A DNA stretch of 64,000 nt from Variovorax sp. N23. Lineage in GTDB: Bacteria > Pseudomonadota > Gammaproteobacteria > Burkholderiales > Burkholderiaceae_C. Shown piece by piece: positions 1 to 7,951 of the stretch; positions within the stretch are counted from its first letter, which is position 1; every line of letters starts with the position of its first letter. The stretch spans positions 186,001 to 250,000 of the forward strand of contig NZ_JAOOPY010000006.1 in the NCBI RefSeq assembly GCF_025486315.1, written 5' to 3'. Both the position numbers and the translations under genes were made by a program. The notes beneath the pieces were generated by a model. The model was not told the DNA's origin. It made no database searches and saw only the letters and a list, made by a program, of their open reading frames with translations.

Positions 1-159
1 ATGGCTTGAGATGCCACGCTTGCCAGCTTCAATGGCCACAAGGGTGGTCCGAGCGATACCGAGCCTTGTCGCAACGGCCTCTTGCGTCATCCTATGTAGG
101 GTCCGGGCATGGCGAAGTTTCGCCCCCAGTACTTCGGGGCGAGTGGTGATGTCGACCAT
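1..159 (-). CDS. XRE-family HTH regulator, N-terminal part (runs off the window edge)
   Basis: Only the first 53 codons are present; the reading frame is open to base 1. Residues about 12-45 form a classic XRE/Cro-type helix-turn-helix, with the turn around TQEAVATRLGIARTTL followed by VAIEAGKR. The ATG follows the TGA of the QueC-like gene by one base, so the two are surely co-translated. The HTH resembles those fused to ImmA/IrrE metallopeptidase domains, but the C-terminal part is not visible and that is only an inference. It is the natural candidate for binding the palindrome at the operon promoter. Confidence 0.75.
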   Translation of the reverse strand, partial: MVDITTRPEVLGAKLRHARTLHRMTQEAVATRLGIARTTLVAIEAGKRGISSH

Positions 160-160
160 G

Positions 161-1561
161 TCAGTTCCTCGCGAGGTCCGCGACCCAGGAGGAGGGGCCA
201 CACATCTCAAGGAACTGCAACCATTCGGCTTTGTGTTGGTGCAGGAACTGCTCCATCTTTTCTCTCACTTCGTCTATTGGCTCGCCAAGGGCGCGAGACA
301 GGCTGGCAACCTCCGTGACCACCCGCGTGTTGCGAGGGACCCCTGCCAAGTCTGAAAGGCGCTGCATGGAGCGGATACTGTTGAGGGCGACGTCGTGTTT
401 CGCCGCCACGGTTCGAGGAGGTCCCTCGGTGAACGATGCTTCAAAGGTAGCGGCGCTCAGGTCATCTGCCTCGTATTCGGTGGAGTCCTTGAGCTGCGCC
501 CACTGCGTGGCGACACGGCGAAGGATGCAGTTCCCGCAGACGCCACAGTGCATGCTTCGCTTGCCTCGACTTGAGTGCCTTGCGTCGTAGGAGCAGGAGC
601 GATGTCCCGCCAGCCATCCTTCAGTTTCTGGATTGTGAGCGGCGAGACCGGCGAGAACCTGCCCCTTGGTCTTAAATAGGGCAGGGTGCTCGATGGTCAC
701 AAAGACACCGGTCAGGGCTTCAACGAGGAGTGACAGGCGCGACGTGAATCCGGGGTGGCAACTGCGGTGGGGTGCCTCGAAGCCCAATGGGACTAGCGTC
801 CCACCGAGGCTGCCCTGGCCATTCTCGGGAATGAGCACCTTTGCGGGCTGGGCCATGGCGGCGCCATGGCAAGCCAGCATGTCGTAGATGAGGGGCCGCG
901 AGCGAAACGTCGGTTCGGTCCTGTGCGGTTCCTTGAAGTGGTAGGCCACTTTGACTGCGTTCAGTTCGTTGTCGCGAGTGCGCCCGAGGTTCTTCCAGTC
1001 GGTCAAATTGTGTGCCGCCTGGACATTGACCAAGATGAGCTCGACGTCGGAGCGCTCCCGCTGAATCTGAGAGGCAAGAGCGAAGGAGTCGAGCCCGCCG
1101 CTGTATGGCAAAAATGCCCGCTCCTGACCGGGTGGAGAAAGCAGGTGTGCCTGAGCAGACACCGTTGGCTGGCCTTGGCGCGATCTGAACTCCACGCTCC
1201 AGCGGTCGCCGGTGAGGTACTGCAAGGCTTCCACCAGCGCATCGGACACGCGGGGCGACTGCCACAGCGCACGTTCGTACACAGGAACCTCAATGCCCAG
1301 CGAGCGAGCCCAACCCGTGCCGTGGAGGCGAGGGCCAGCGCGGTCGGCCGTGCGCACCGCACTCAGAACCGCTGCGACATCCTCCTGTAGGGCCGAGCCG
1401 CCGTTGAAGCAGTAGCGGTGGACATGGTCAGCCTCGATGCGTACGTGCTCGCCAAGCTTCAGGCGAAGCGGCCGATTCGCGCGCCTAGGTAGCCGTCCCT
1501 CGTAGAGGACGACGGAGTAGCTCGGCGGTTGTGCCGCTTTCTCTAAGAGATTGGTCCTCAT
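161..1561 (-). CDS. QueC/QatC-like PP-loop enzyme
   Basis: A 466-aa protein with the PP-loop ATP pyrophosphatase motif SGGLDS at residues 154-159, preceded by LPY. Further on it has an ENGQGSLGG stretch resembling the ENG motif of QueC, and a C-terminal cysteine cluster ending in CGVCGNC that should bind zinc. QueC makes preQ0 from carboxy-deazaguanine, but housekeeping QueC is about 220-230 aa. The extra N-terminal 150 residues and long C-terminus make this closer to the QueC-like proteins of antiphage systems (QatC of Qat, and the QueC-like protein of type IV CBASS). No other queuosine gene is nearby. It starts two bases after the stop of the 184-aa gene, so it is part of one operon. Its exact reaction is unknown. 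Confidence 0.8.
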   Translation of the reverse strand: MRTNLLEKAAQPPSYSVVLYEGRLPRRANRPLRLKLGEHVRIEADHVHRYCFNGGSALQEDVAAVLSAVRTADRAGPRLHGTGWARSLGIEVPVYERALWQSPRVSDALVEALQYLTGDRWSVEFRSRQGQPTVSAQAHLLSPPGQERAFLPYSGGLDSFALASQIQRERSDVELILVNVQAAHNLTDWKNLGRTRDNELNAVKVAYHFKEPHRTEPTFRSRPLIYDMLACHGAAMAQPAKVLIPENGQGSLGGTLVPLGFEAPHRSCHPGFTSRLSLLVEALTGVFVTIEHPALFKTKGQVLAGLAAHNPETEGWLAGHRSCSYDARHSSRGKRSMHCGVCGNCILRRVATQWAQLKDSTEYEADDLSAATFEASFTEGPPRTVAAKHDVALNSIRSMQRLSDLAGVPRNTRVVTEVASLSRALGEPIDEVREKMEQFLHQHKAEWLQFLEMCGPSSWVADLARN

Positions 1562-1563
1562 GG

Positions 1564-2118
1564 TCAGAAGCTCACAGCAAGTGGGGTGCGGAGACCATCT
1601 TCAACGGAGGGCTTGGGAAGGCGCTCCTTGGCACGAGGACGTTCGGACAGGTCGCAGTTGTGAATCTCCGAGTACAGCCTGCGCCTAAGCTCTCCGGCAT
1701 GCTGGCCCGGCCGTTCACACGCAACTCGTGCTGCCGCAGCTTCGATCCCGTCCTCGAGTCCCGCTTCAAGGACAGCCTTTCGAACTTGGCGTAGGACATC
1801 CTCGCCGGGTTCGGCATTCAAGAGCAAGGCGTGCGCCACTTCACAAGCTCGGCGCGCGAAATGATCGGGAGCGGTCGCTTCTAAATGACGAAGCGAACGC
1901 TCCAGGCGCTGTTGGCTAAACATGTCCTGCTGCGGTGCGTTGAGTAGGTTTTGGAATGAAGCGCCCCAGCCCGAATCCCACCACCCCGCAACTGTTGCCC
2001 ACACGGCTCGCGTCATCGCGTCCGAGAGGCGCCCGTTCAAACCGGGGTTGCAAGCAATCTTCACCACCGCGCGCCAAGGACTGGTGAGCGGTAGCGAATG
2101 ATGGAGGTCGTCACGCAT
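1564..2118 (-). CDS. Unknown 184-aa protein, first gene of the QueC-like operon
   Basis: I do not recognise this protein. I chose the ATG at 2118 because AGGAG lies six bases upstream; an in-frame ATG at 2133 lies 15 bases earlier, and the frame stays open further upstream, but both the RBS and the promoter (-10 at 2145-2150) favour 2118. The product is soluble, rich in Ala, Arg and Leu, with an aromatic patch (AVWATVAGWWDSGWG) near residue 40 and a charged helical middle. No signal peptide, membrane helix or known catalytic motif is evident. Its position before the QueC-like gene, with a two-base gap, suggests that it is a partner or substrate of that enzyme, as QatB is next to QatC, but I see no sequence likeness to support calling it QatB. 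Confidence 0.65.
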   Translation of the reverse strand: MRDDLHHSLPLTSPWRAVVKIACNPGLNGRLSDAMTRAVWATVAGWWDSGWGASFQNLLNAPQQDMFSQQRLERSLRHLEATAPDHFARRACEVAHALLLNAEPGEDVLRQVRKAVLEAGLEDGIEAAAARVACERPGQHAGELRRRLYSEIHNCDLSERPRAKERLPKPSVEDGLRTPLAVSF

Positions 2119-2144
2119 AGGAGCTCCTGACATCGTCAGAACCA

Positions 2145-2173
2145 ACTCTACCCAGATTTTTGACAATGTCAAA
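2145..2173 (-). promoter_or_regulatory. Promoter with overlapping palindromic operator for the QueC-like operon
   Basis: On the minus strand a consensus -35 (TTGACA, 2172-2167), a 16-base spacer and a -10-like TAGAGT (2150-2145) lie 27 bases before the ATG at 2118. The -35 is embedded in a perfect 15-base palindrome, TTTGACA A TGTCAAA (2159-2173). A further half-site TTGACATT lies at 2193-2200 on the plus strand. A repressor bound there would block RNA polymerase; the XRE protein encoded third in the operon is the obvious candidate (inference). Confidence 0.6.
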
Positions 2174-2402
2174 CGAAGAGTGCTGATCTGACTTGACATT
2201 GCCGGGGGCGGCCAGAATAGGCGTGACGGCCTCAAAGGGCGGCTCGGCTTGTCACGTCTACCGCGGCCAGCAGAGTGGCGGGTGCACGTAATTTGAAAAA
2301 CGAGCCGTGAATCGGCCCTGAATCTGCCGTGGGCGCCACCTTGAGCGAAATCATGCGGCATTCGGTGCCCTATATCTCTGAATCAGCACTCATGCAATTC
2401 AG

Positions 2403-2741
2403 ATGGACACCCCCACCCCCTTCAAGCCTCTCACGAAAGAAGACGTCGCCGAAGTCTTCCGCGTCACCCCCCGAACGGTAGAAAACTGGGTCGGCCAAGG
2501 CTTGATGCCTGCACCTATCAATGTGGGCAATCGCGTCTTCTGGCACCCCGACGTGTTCTGGGGGTGGCTCAATGAATTGCTGCGCGTTTCCGCGGACCGG
2601 CCGGCTCGCGAGCGCGTTGCGGAATCGATGGCCTCTGTGCCGAAGAGTCGGCTTGTAGCCGATGCCGCGCGCGATCAGTTGCGCAGCCGGAACCTCAAAC
2701 GACTCGCCGACCTCGAGGTGACCGACGAACAACCTTCGTAG
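2403..2741 (+). CDS. HTH_17/AlpA-like DNA-binding protein
   Basis: A 112-aa protein whose N-terminal 60 residues match the MerR-like winged HTH seen in AlpA, excisionases and small phage regulators: LTKEDVAEVFRVTPRTVENW followed by a wing around PINVGNRVFW and WHPDVFWGWL. The C-terminal half is basic and probably helical (RERVAESMASVPKSRL). It lies just upstream of the HUH replication initiator and on the same strand, a pairing common in small rolling-circle elements and inovirus-like prophages, so it may control replication or excision. No recognisable partner site was found. The exact role is unknown. Confidence 0.65.
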   Translation: MDTPTPFKPLTKEDVAEVFRVTPRTVENWVGQGLMPAPINVGNRVFWHPDVFWGWLNELLRVSADRPARERVAESMASVPKSRLVADAARDQLRSRNLKRLADLEVTDEQPS

Positions 2742-2774
2742 CCTCACGATTTCTTCGCAAACCCTTTCAAGCCC

Positions 2775-2794
2775 GCCGCGCAAATGCGCGCGGC
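2775..2794. repeat. Inverted repeat between the HTH and HUH Rep genes
   Basis: GCCGCGC and GCGCGGC form a perfect 7-bp stem around a 6-base loop (AAATGC). It lies in the 147-base gap upstream of the rolling-circle initiator. It could be part of a double-strand origin or simply a terminator; there is no T-tract on either side. Confidence 0.4.
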
Positions 2795-2888
2795 CGGCCT
2801 CTCGCTCGCATTGAGGTAATTCGCGCGCAGGCTCATGCCCTGCTTCTGAGGTCAGACATGGACGCGAGCGCTTCCAACGGAGCGCCCC

Positions 2889-3584
2889 ATGCCTCAACTC
2901 TCCATCCCGACGGCCCACCGCCTGGTCGTCAAGCCTGACCTTGTCAGGAAGACCGAAACAAGTCCGGCGAACCACCGAAAGCGCATCCTGCATCTGAAGC
3001 GAAAGCTCGCCAGAATCACCAAGGAGCACTGGCGCATGGCGAAGAGTCATGGGCTGTACGCCGTTGCCTTGACGCTTACCTACGGTGTTGGGTCCCTGCC
3101 CTCTGGCAAGGACGTCTCCACCTTCCTAGACAAGCTGCGTGCCAGACTCCGGCGCTTGGGGAAGCCTCTGCTGTACGCCTGGGTACTGGAGTGCAAGCGG
3201 GCCTACCACTATCACCTGATGCTCTGGTTGCCGCGCGGCATGCGCCTCGATTCCGAACTGCTGGCTCGCTGGTGGGCACGTGGGCACACCCAAGCAGAGA
3301 TGTGCCAGTCGCCGTTCCGCTGGTCGCGTTATATGGCGAAGTCGGAGACCAAAATGCATCTGCCGCCGGGGCAGCGATTGTTCGGCTGTGGTGGTTTGGA
3401 CCAGGCCGGCGAAGACGCTGTGCGGCGGGCCTGCCTGCCGCGCTGGTTGCAGCAGGCGCTGCCCGTGCTATCGCGCCCGCGTCGCTGCCCGGGCGGTGGT
3501 TGGGTGGACGTTCTGACCGGTGAGCTGTTCCTCTGCCCGTATGTCTGGACGCCGCGCGGAATCATCTGGCGTCCGAGGCCTTGA
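2889..3584 (+). CDS. HUH-family rolling-circle replication initiator
   Basis: A 231-aa protein with the three ordered motifs of single-tyrosine HUH endonucleases: motif 1 LTLTYG (61-66), motif 2 HYHL with the metal-binding histidines H107 and H109, and motif 3 YMAK with the presumed nicking tyrosine Y148 and lysine K151. The tail (GQRLFGCGGL and RACLPRWL) resembles replication proteins of Xanthomonas-type filamentous phages and related integrated elements. Such proteins nick a double-strand origin and start rolling-circle replication. The ATG is preceded by GGAG seven bases upstream. No phage coat or Zot genes are nearby, so this is a replication module of a satellite or integrative element rather than an intact inovirus. 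Confidence 0.7.
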   Translation: MPQLSIPTAHRLVVKPDLVRKTETSPANHRKRILHLKRKLARITKEHWRMAKSHGLYAVALTLTYGVGSLPSGKDVSTFLDKLRARLRRLGKPLLYAWVLECKRAYHYHLMLWLPRGMRLDSELLARWWARGHTQAEMCQSPFRWSRYMAKSETKMHLPPGQRLFGCGGLDQAGEDAVRRACLPRWLQQALPVLSRPRRCPGGGWVDVLTGELFLCPYVWTPRGIIWRPRP

Positions 3585-3671
3585 ACTGAAAGCTCGCGGG
3601 TGCGTGATGCCATGCCGTGAGCCCTCTTGTACTCCTTTACACTGGCTTCTCGCCCGCTCCCCTGCCTTGCC

Positions 3672-3887
3672 ATGCACACCGCGACCGACAGCGTCATGAC
3701 CGTGAAGGAAGTCGCCGACTACCTGCGCGTGAACCAACGCACCGTCTACCGACTTGCCGTGGACCGAAAGTTGCCTGGGTTCAAGGTGGGAACGACTTGG
3801 CGCTTCAAGCGTGCGGACATCGACCGTTGGATCGACGCTCAGGCCGCCTCTGGCCTACCTGAGCGGGAGCAGGCATCAGCTCGCTAA
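3672..3887 (+). CDS. Small HTH_17 excisionase-family protein
   Basis: A 71-aa protein formed almost entirely by one HTH_17 (excisionase/MerR-type) domain: MTVKEVADYLRVNQRTVYRL, then a wing KVGTTWRFKRADIDRWI. I take the ATG at 3672; an in-frame ATG at 3696 right before TVKEVADY is possible, and the frame stays open to about 3627. It ends 23 bases before the helicase gene, which has a strong AGGAGG. It therefore probably heads the restriction cluster and may regulate it, although similar small proteins also act as excisionases. Confidence 0.65.
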   Translation: MHTATDSVMTVKEVADYLRVNQRTVYRLAVDRKLPGFKVGTTWRFKRADIDRWIDAQAASGLPEREQASAR

Positions 3888-3910
3888 CTGACACGACAGG
3901 AGGAGAGTTC

Positions 3911-6900
3911 ATGAAGCTGGTGCAAAACAGCGGCTCAGACCGCGTGATCGACCTGCTGCTGCCGCACTTGGTGTCCGGCAGCAGGTTGGGCTGCGTCACG
4001 CCTTCGTTTTCGCTGCATGCCTTCGCCGAGCTTCGCGAGGCCCTCGACGGGCTCGGACAGGTGCAACTCGTCCTGCCTGCCGACAACAGCCAACTGGAGC
4101 TTCTTGGTGGGGAGGGCGACCGCGCCCAGAGGAACCGTCTACAGGCGCGCTGGTTGGCCAACCAATGCGCGCAGTGGCTTGCGCAGAAAACCGAGGTGCG
4201 TCGTGCCCATGGTCGAGTTCCGCAGGGTGCAGCCGTACTGACGGGTGCCAGCGATGAGCCTGCACAGGTGGTTCTGGGCTCGTTTGCCCTCAGCTCTGAA
4301 GGTTTAGGTCTGGCCCCAGGCAACCCCTTGAACCTAATCCAGGCGTCGCAGTCGCCCGAGGAGGCTCGCACACTGGCGCGTTGGTTCGACCTGCAATGGA
4401 GTGGTCTGCGGCACCAGCCAGATGGCGCGCAAAGCCTGATCGACTCCCTCAACCGCATGGCGGCGCATCGAGCACCCTTTGAGGTGTACGCGCTCATCCT
4501 GCATCACCTGCTTGGCAGCCGTGACGAAGCGCTGGACGAGGATCGCATCGTCAAGGCGGCCACAGGCATTCGTAACACCGTCATCTGGAAGAAGCTCTTC
4601 AAGTTCCAGCGCGATGGCGTCGTGGGTGCCATCGACAAGCTAGCCCGCTTCGGCGGCTGCATCATTGCTGATAGCGTGGGCTTGGGTAAGACCTTCGAAG
4701 CGCTGGCCATCATCAAGTACCACGAGCTGCGTAACGACCGCGTGCTGGTGCTAGCCCCCAAGCGCTTGCGCGACAACTGGACGCTCTACAAGGCTAACGA
4801 CCTGCGCAACATCCTGGCCGCTGACCGGCTCAACTACGACGTCCTGAACCACACCGATTTATCGCGTGATGGCGGTCAGTCCGGCGACATCGACCTAGCC
4901 CACGTGAACTGGGGCAACTACGACCTGGTCGTCATTGACGAATCGCACAACTTTCGCAACAAGAAGTCCCCCAAGCAGGGTTCCGAGACGCGCTACCACC
5001 GCTTGATGCGCAAGATCATCAGGGAGGGCGTCAAGACTCGGGTGCTGATGCTATCGGCCACACCGGTCAACAACCGCCTGTCCGACCTGCGCAACCAGAT
5101 CGCCTTCGCCACCGAGGGCGATGACACGGCACTGCAGGACCATGGCATCGCCAGCATCGAGCAGACGACCCGCAAGGCACAGATTCAGTTCAACCGCTGG
5201 CTGGACCTGCCCGAGGAGGAGCGTGTCCCCGGCCGCCTGGTCGAGATGCTGGGCTTCGACTACTTCACCCTGCTGGACCATCTGACCATTGCCCGGTCGC
5301 GCCGGCACATCGAGCGCTACTACGGCACCGAGGAGACCGGCCGTTTCCCGGAGCGTCGCGCCCCCATCAACATCAAGGCCGATGTCGACACCGCCGGACA
5401 GTTCCGGGCCATTCGCGACATCAACCTCGAGATTCGACGGCTCAACCTGGCTTCCTACGCGCCGATGCGTTACGTGCTGCCTCATAAGGCAGAGGCCTAC
5501 GACGCCAAGTACAGCACCGAAATCCGCGGCGGCGAGAGCATCTTCCGCCAAGCTGATCGTGAAGAGAGCCTGATTCATCTGCTGCGCGTGAACGTGCTCA
5601 AGCGCATGGAGAGCGCCGTGTCCTCGTTCGCGCTGACCATCCAGCGGCAGCTCAAGGACGTCGAGGCAACGCTGGCCCGCATCGAAGGCCATGCCGCAGA
5701 TGCTGACGAAATAGAAGAGCTGGACATCGCTGATGTCGACATCGACGACCCGGCCTTCGAGCAGTTGTTGGTCGGCCGAAAGGTGAAGGTGCTGCTTGGC
5801 GACGTGGACCTCCATCGCTGGAAACAAGACCTCATCGAAGACCGCAACCGGCTAGACAACCTGCTCAAGGCCGCCCAGCAAGTGGACTCGACACGGGACG
5901 CCAAGCTGGCGAAGCTGCGCGAGGTCATCGAGCTCAAGTGCCGCGAGCCCATCAACCAGGTCAACGGTCGCGCCAACCGTAAGGTCATTGTCTTCACAGC
6001 TTTCTCGGACACAGCGCAGTACCTCTACGCGCAGCTCGCGCCTTGGGCGAAAGAAAAGCTGGGGCTTGAGTCCGGCCTGATAACCGGCTCAGCCGGCATC
6101 CAGTCCACACTGCCCGGCCTGCGCAAGAGCATGAGCAGCGTGCTCTCTGCTTTCGCGCCGCGCGCCAAGGAACGTCCGGCCGAGCTCGCCGATGAGGGCG
6201 AGGTCGACCTGTTGATCGCCACCGATTGCATCAGTGAAGGCCAGAACCTGCAGGACTGCGATTGGCTCGTCAACTACGACATCCACTGGAACCCGGTGCG
6301 CATCATCCAGCGCTTCGGGCGCGTGGACCGCATCGGCTCGCCGAACCAGAGCGTTCAGCTCGTCAACTTCTGGCCGAACATGGAGCTGGAGGAGTACATC
6401 GGCCTGGAGCAGCGGGTCAGCGGCCGTATGGTGTTGTTGGACGTGTCGGCCACTGGCGAGGAGAACCTGATTGAGCAGCAGTCGGGCAACCCGATGAACG
6501 ATCTGGAGTACAGACGGAAGCAACTGCTGAAGCTGCAGGACACGGTCATCGACATCGAAGACCTCTCCAGTGGCGTTTCCATCACTGACCTGACGCTCAC
6601 CGATTTCCGCATCGACCTGGCTCAGTTCCTCAAGGGGCACCCGGGCGTGCTGGAGGAAGCGCCCCTCGGCAGTTATGCCGTGACATCTACCATCGATGCT
6701 GACATCCCTCCAGGGATCGTTTTCTGCCTGCGGGCAGAGGCGGCCGCCGCCGCAAAGGGCGAGGCGTCGGACTACCCGCTGGCGCCGATCTACCTTGTCC
6801 ACGTTGGTGACAATGGCGCCGTGCTTCTGCCATATCCGCAGGCCAAGCGCATCATGGACCGCCTCAAGCGCGTGGCGCTGGGCCGCGAGCTACCCGACGA

Positions 6901-7147
6901 CGGCGCCTGTGCCCGGTTCGACCGGCAGACCCGCCAGGGCGAGGACATGCGTCATGCGCAGAGGCTTCTGGCCGCGGCCATTGCTTCGGTGGTGGGCAAG
7001 GCTGAAGAGCGCGCGGTGGCCAGCCTGTTCTCGCCTGGTGGCACCCATGCCATGAAGGGTGAGTTTGCTGGCTCGAATGACTTCGAAGTGATGGCCTTCA
7101 TGGTCATCCTGCCGAGCAGCCCGCAGGCGCAAGGAAGCGAGGCGTGA
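3911..7147 (+). CDS. PLD-like/SNF2-type helicase of the type III restriction cluster
   Basis: A 1,078-aa superfamily 2 ATPase. The N-terminal 200 residues look like the phospholipase D-like domain often fused to such helicases. Motor motifs follow in order: Walker A SVGLGKT (255-261), the DEAH-type box DESH (343-346), motif III LSATPVNN, and in the C-terminal lobe a motif V-like stretch around TDCISEGQNL (about residue 770) and motif VI QRFGRVDRIG (from residue 800). The long insert between the lobes is acidic and helical. An AGGAGG lies six bases before the ATG. The gene ends by overlapping the DUF4391 start (GTGA). It resembles BREX- and DISARM-type helicases but no DrmA, DrmB or PglZ gene is near, so I attach it to the type III system only by context. 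Confidence 0.85.
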   Translation: MKLVQNSGSDRVIDLLLPHLVSGSRLGCVTPSFSLHAFAELREALDGLGQVQLVLPADNSQLELLGGEGDRAQRNRLQARWLANQCAQWLAQKTEVRRAHGRVPQGAAVLTGASDEPAQVVLGSFALSSEGLGLAPGNPLNLIQASQSPEEARTLARWFDLQWSGLRHQPDGAQSLIDSLNRMAAHRAPFEVYALILHHLLGSRDEALDEDRIVKAATGIRNTVIWKKLFKFQRDGVVGAIDKLARFGGCIIADSVGLGKTFEALAIIKYHELRNDRVLVLAPKRLRDNWTLYKANDLRNILAADRLNYDVLNHTDLSRDGGQSGDIDLAHVNWGNYDLVVIDESHNFRNKKSPKQGSETRYHRLMRKIIREGVKTRVLMLSATPVNNRLSDLRNQIAFATEGDDTALQDHGIASIEQTTRKAQIQFNRWLDLPEEERVPGRLVEMLGFDYFTLLDHLTIARSRRHIERYYGTEETGRFPERRAPINIKADVDTAGQFRAIRDINLEIRRLNLASYAPMRYVLPHKAEAYDAKYSTEIRGGESIFRQADREESLIHLLRVNVLKRMESAVSSFALTIQRQLKDVEATLARIEGHAADADEIEELDIADVDIDDPAFEQLLVGRKVKVLLGDVDLHRWKQDLIEDRNRLDNLLKAAQQVDSTRDAKLAKLREVIELKCREPINQVNGRANRKVIVFTAFSDTAQYLYAQLAPWAKEKLGLESGLITGSAGIQSTLPGLRKSMSSVLSAFAPRAKERPAELADEGEVDLLIATDCISEGQNLQDCDWLVNYDIHWNPVRIIQRFGRVDRIGSPNQSVQLVNFWPNMELEEYIGLEQRVSGRMVLLDVSATGEENLIEQQSGNPMNDLEYRRKQLLKLQDTVIDIEDLSSGVSITDLTLTDFRIDLAQFLKGHPGVLEEAPLGSYAVTSTIDADIPPGIVFCLRAEAAAAAKGEASDYPLAPIYLVHVGDNGAVLLPYPQAKRIMDRLKRVALGRELPDDGACARFDRQTRQGEDMRHAQRLLAAAIASVVGKAEERAVASLFSPGGTHAMKGEFAGSNDFEVMAFMVILPSSPQAQGSEA

Positions 7148-7932
7148 GCAACGACGCTGCACGCGCCTTGCACGAGGCCATCGTCGAGTCCCTGGCCCTG
7201 CCGGCGAGCAGCAGGGTGAACCAGCGTGTGCCCAAGAAGATGCTCGCCGAGTATGGCGGTGCAACTGCGACAGACCGCCGGCTGCTGACCGAAGGCATCG
7301 AAGAGGCCCATTGGCTAGCAGCGATTAAGCCGGCCACGGCGGCCGTGCCGGCATGGCGTGACGAGGTGCGGGAGTACCTGGAGGTGGCGGTACTCAGCGT
7401 CGAGCTTCGCGCCAGTCATGCTCGGGCCACGCAGCTCCAGCGCCTGACCGAGCTCGTCCACCGGGCCGTGCCTTATCCGGTCCTGCTAATCCTCCTGACC
7501 CCGGGCGCGGTGGAACTAAGCCTGGCGCACAAGCGCGCGGCCCAGAACGAGGCCGGCAAAGTCGTTTTGGATGGCGACATCGTCAGTCTGGCTCTGGACG
7601 CCGGGCTGTCGCATCCGGCTAGCCTGCTGGCGGCGCTGCCGGTCGATGCCCAGCCCCACACCCACCTGCATGCCCTGTATCAGGGCTGGATGGATTGCCT
7701 GATCGCTGCACAGGCCGAACGCGTGACGGGCAGCTTCAGTGTCGCCGTAACACCCGACCAGGCCGCCATCCGGCGGGCCGCTTTGCTCGAACACCAGCGA
7801 CTCGAGTTGGAGGCCGCCCGCTTGCGGGCTCTGGCTGCCAAAGAGACCCAGATCGCCAAGCGCGTTGAACAGAACCTGGCCCTGCAGCGGCTGCAGGGCG
7901 AACTGACGGCAGTGCGCGCTCGGCTCCAATGA
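7144..7932 (+). CDS. DUF4391 family protein
   Basis: A 262-aa protein starting with GTG that overlaps the helicase stop by four bases. The N-terminus has the family hallmark RVPKKMLAEYGG, the middle carries LSLAHKR, and the last 60 residues form a charged coiled coil (LEHQRLELEAARLRALAAKE and onwards). DUF4391 proteins have no proven biochemical role that I know of; from memory they recur beside this type of helicase and type III methyltransferases. The strict translational coupling suggests that it works in a complex with the helicase, the coiled coil being the likely contact (inference). Confidence 0.8.
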   Translation: MSNDAARALHEAIVESLALPASSRVNQRVPKKMLAEYGGATATDRRLLTEGIEEAHWLAAIKPATAAVPAWRDEVREYLEVAVLSVELRASHARATQLQRLTELVHRAVPYPVLLILLTPGAVELSLAHKRAAQNEAGKVVLDGDIVSLALDAGLSHPASLLAALPVDAQPHTHLHALYQGWMDCLIAAQAERVTGSFSVAVTPDQAAIRRAALLEHQRLELEAARLRALAAKETQIAKRVEQNLALQRLQGELTAVRARLQ

Positions 7933-7951
7933 CACAAGAACAGACACATTC

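Noticed and set aside
161..1561. Housekeeping QueC for queuosine
   Set aside because: The protein is twice the usual length and no queD, queE or queF lies nearby.
2889..3584. Intact filamentous prophage
   Set aside because: No coat, Zot or morphogenesis genes accompany the replication protein.
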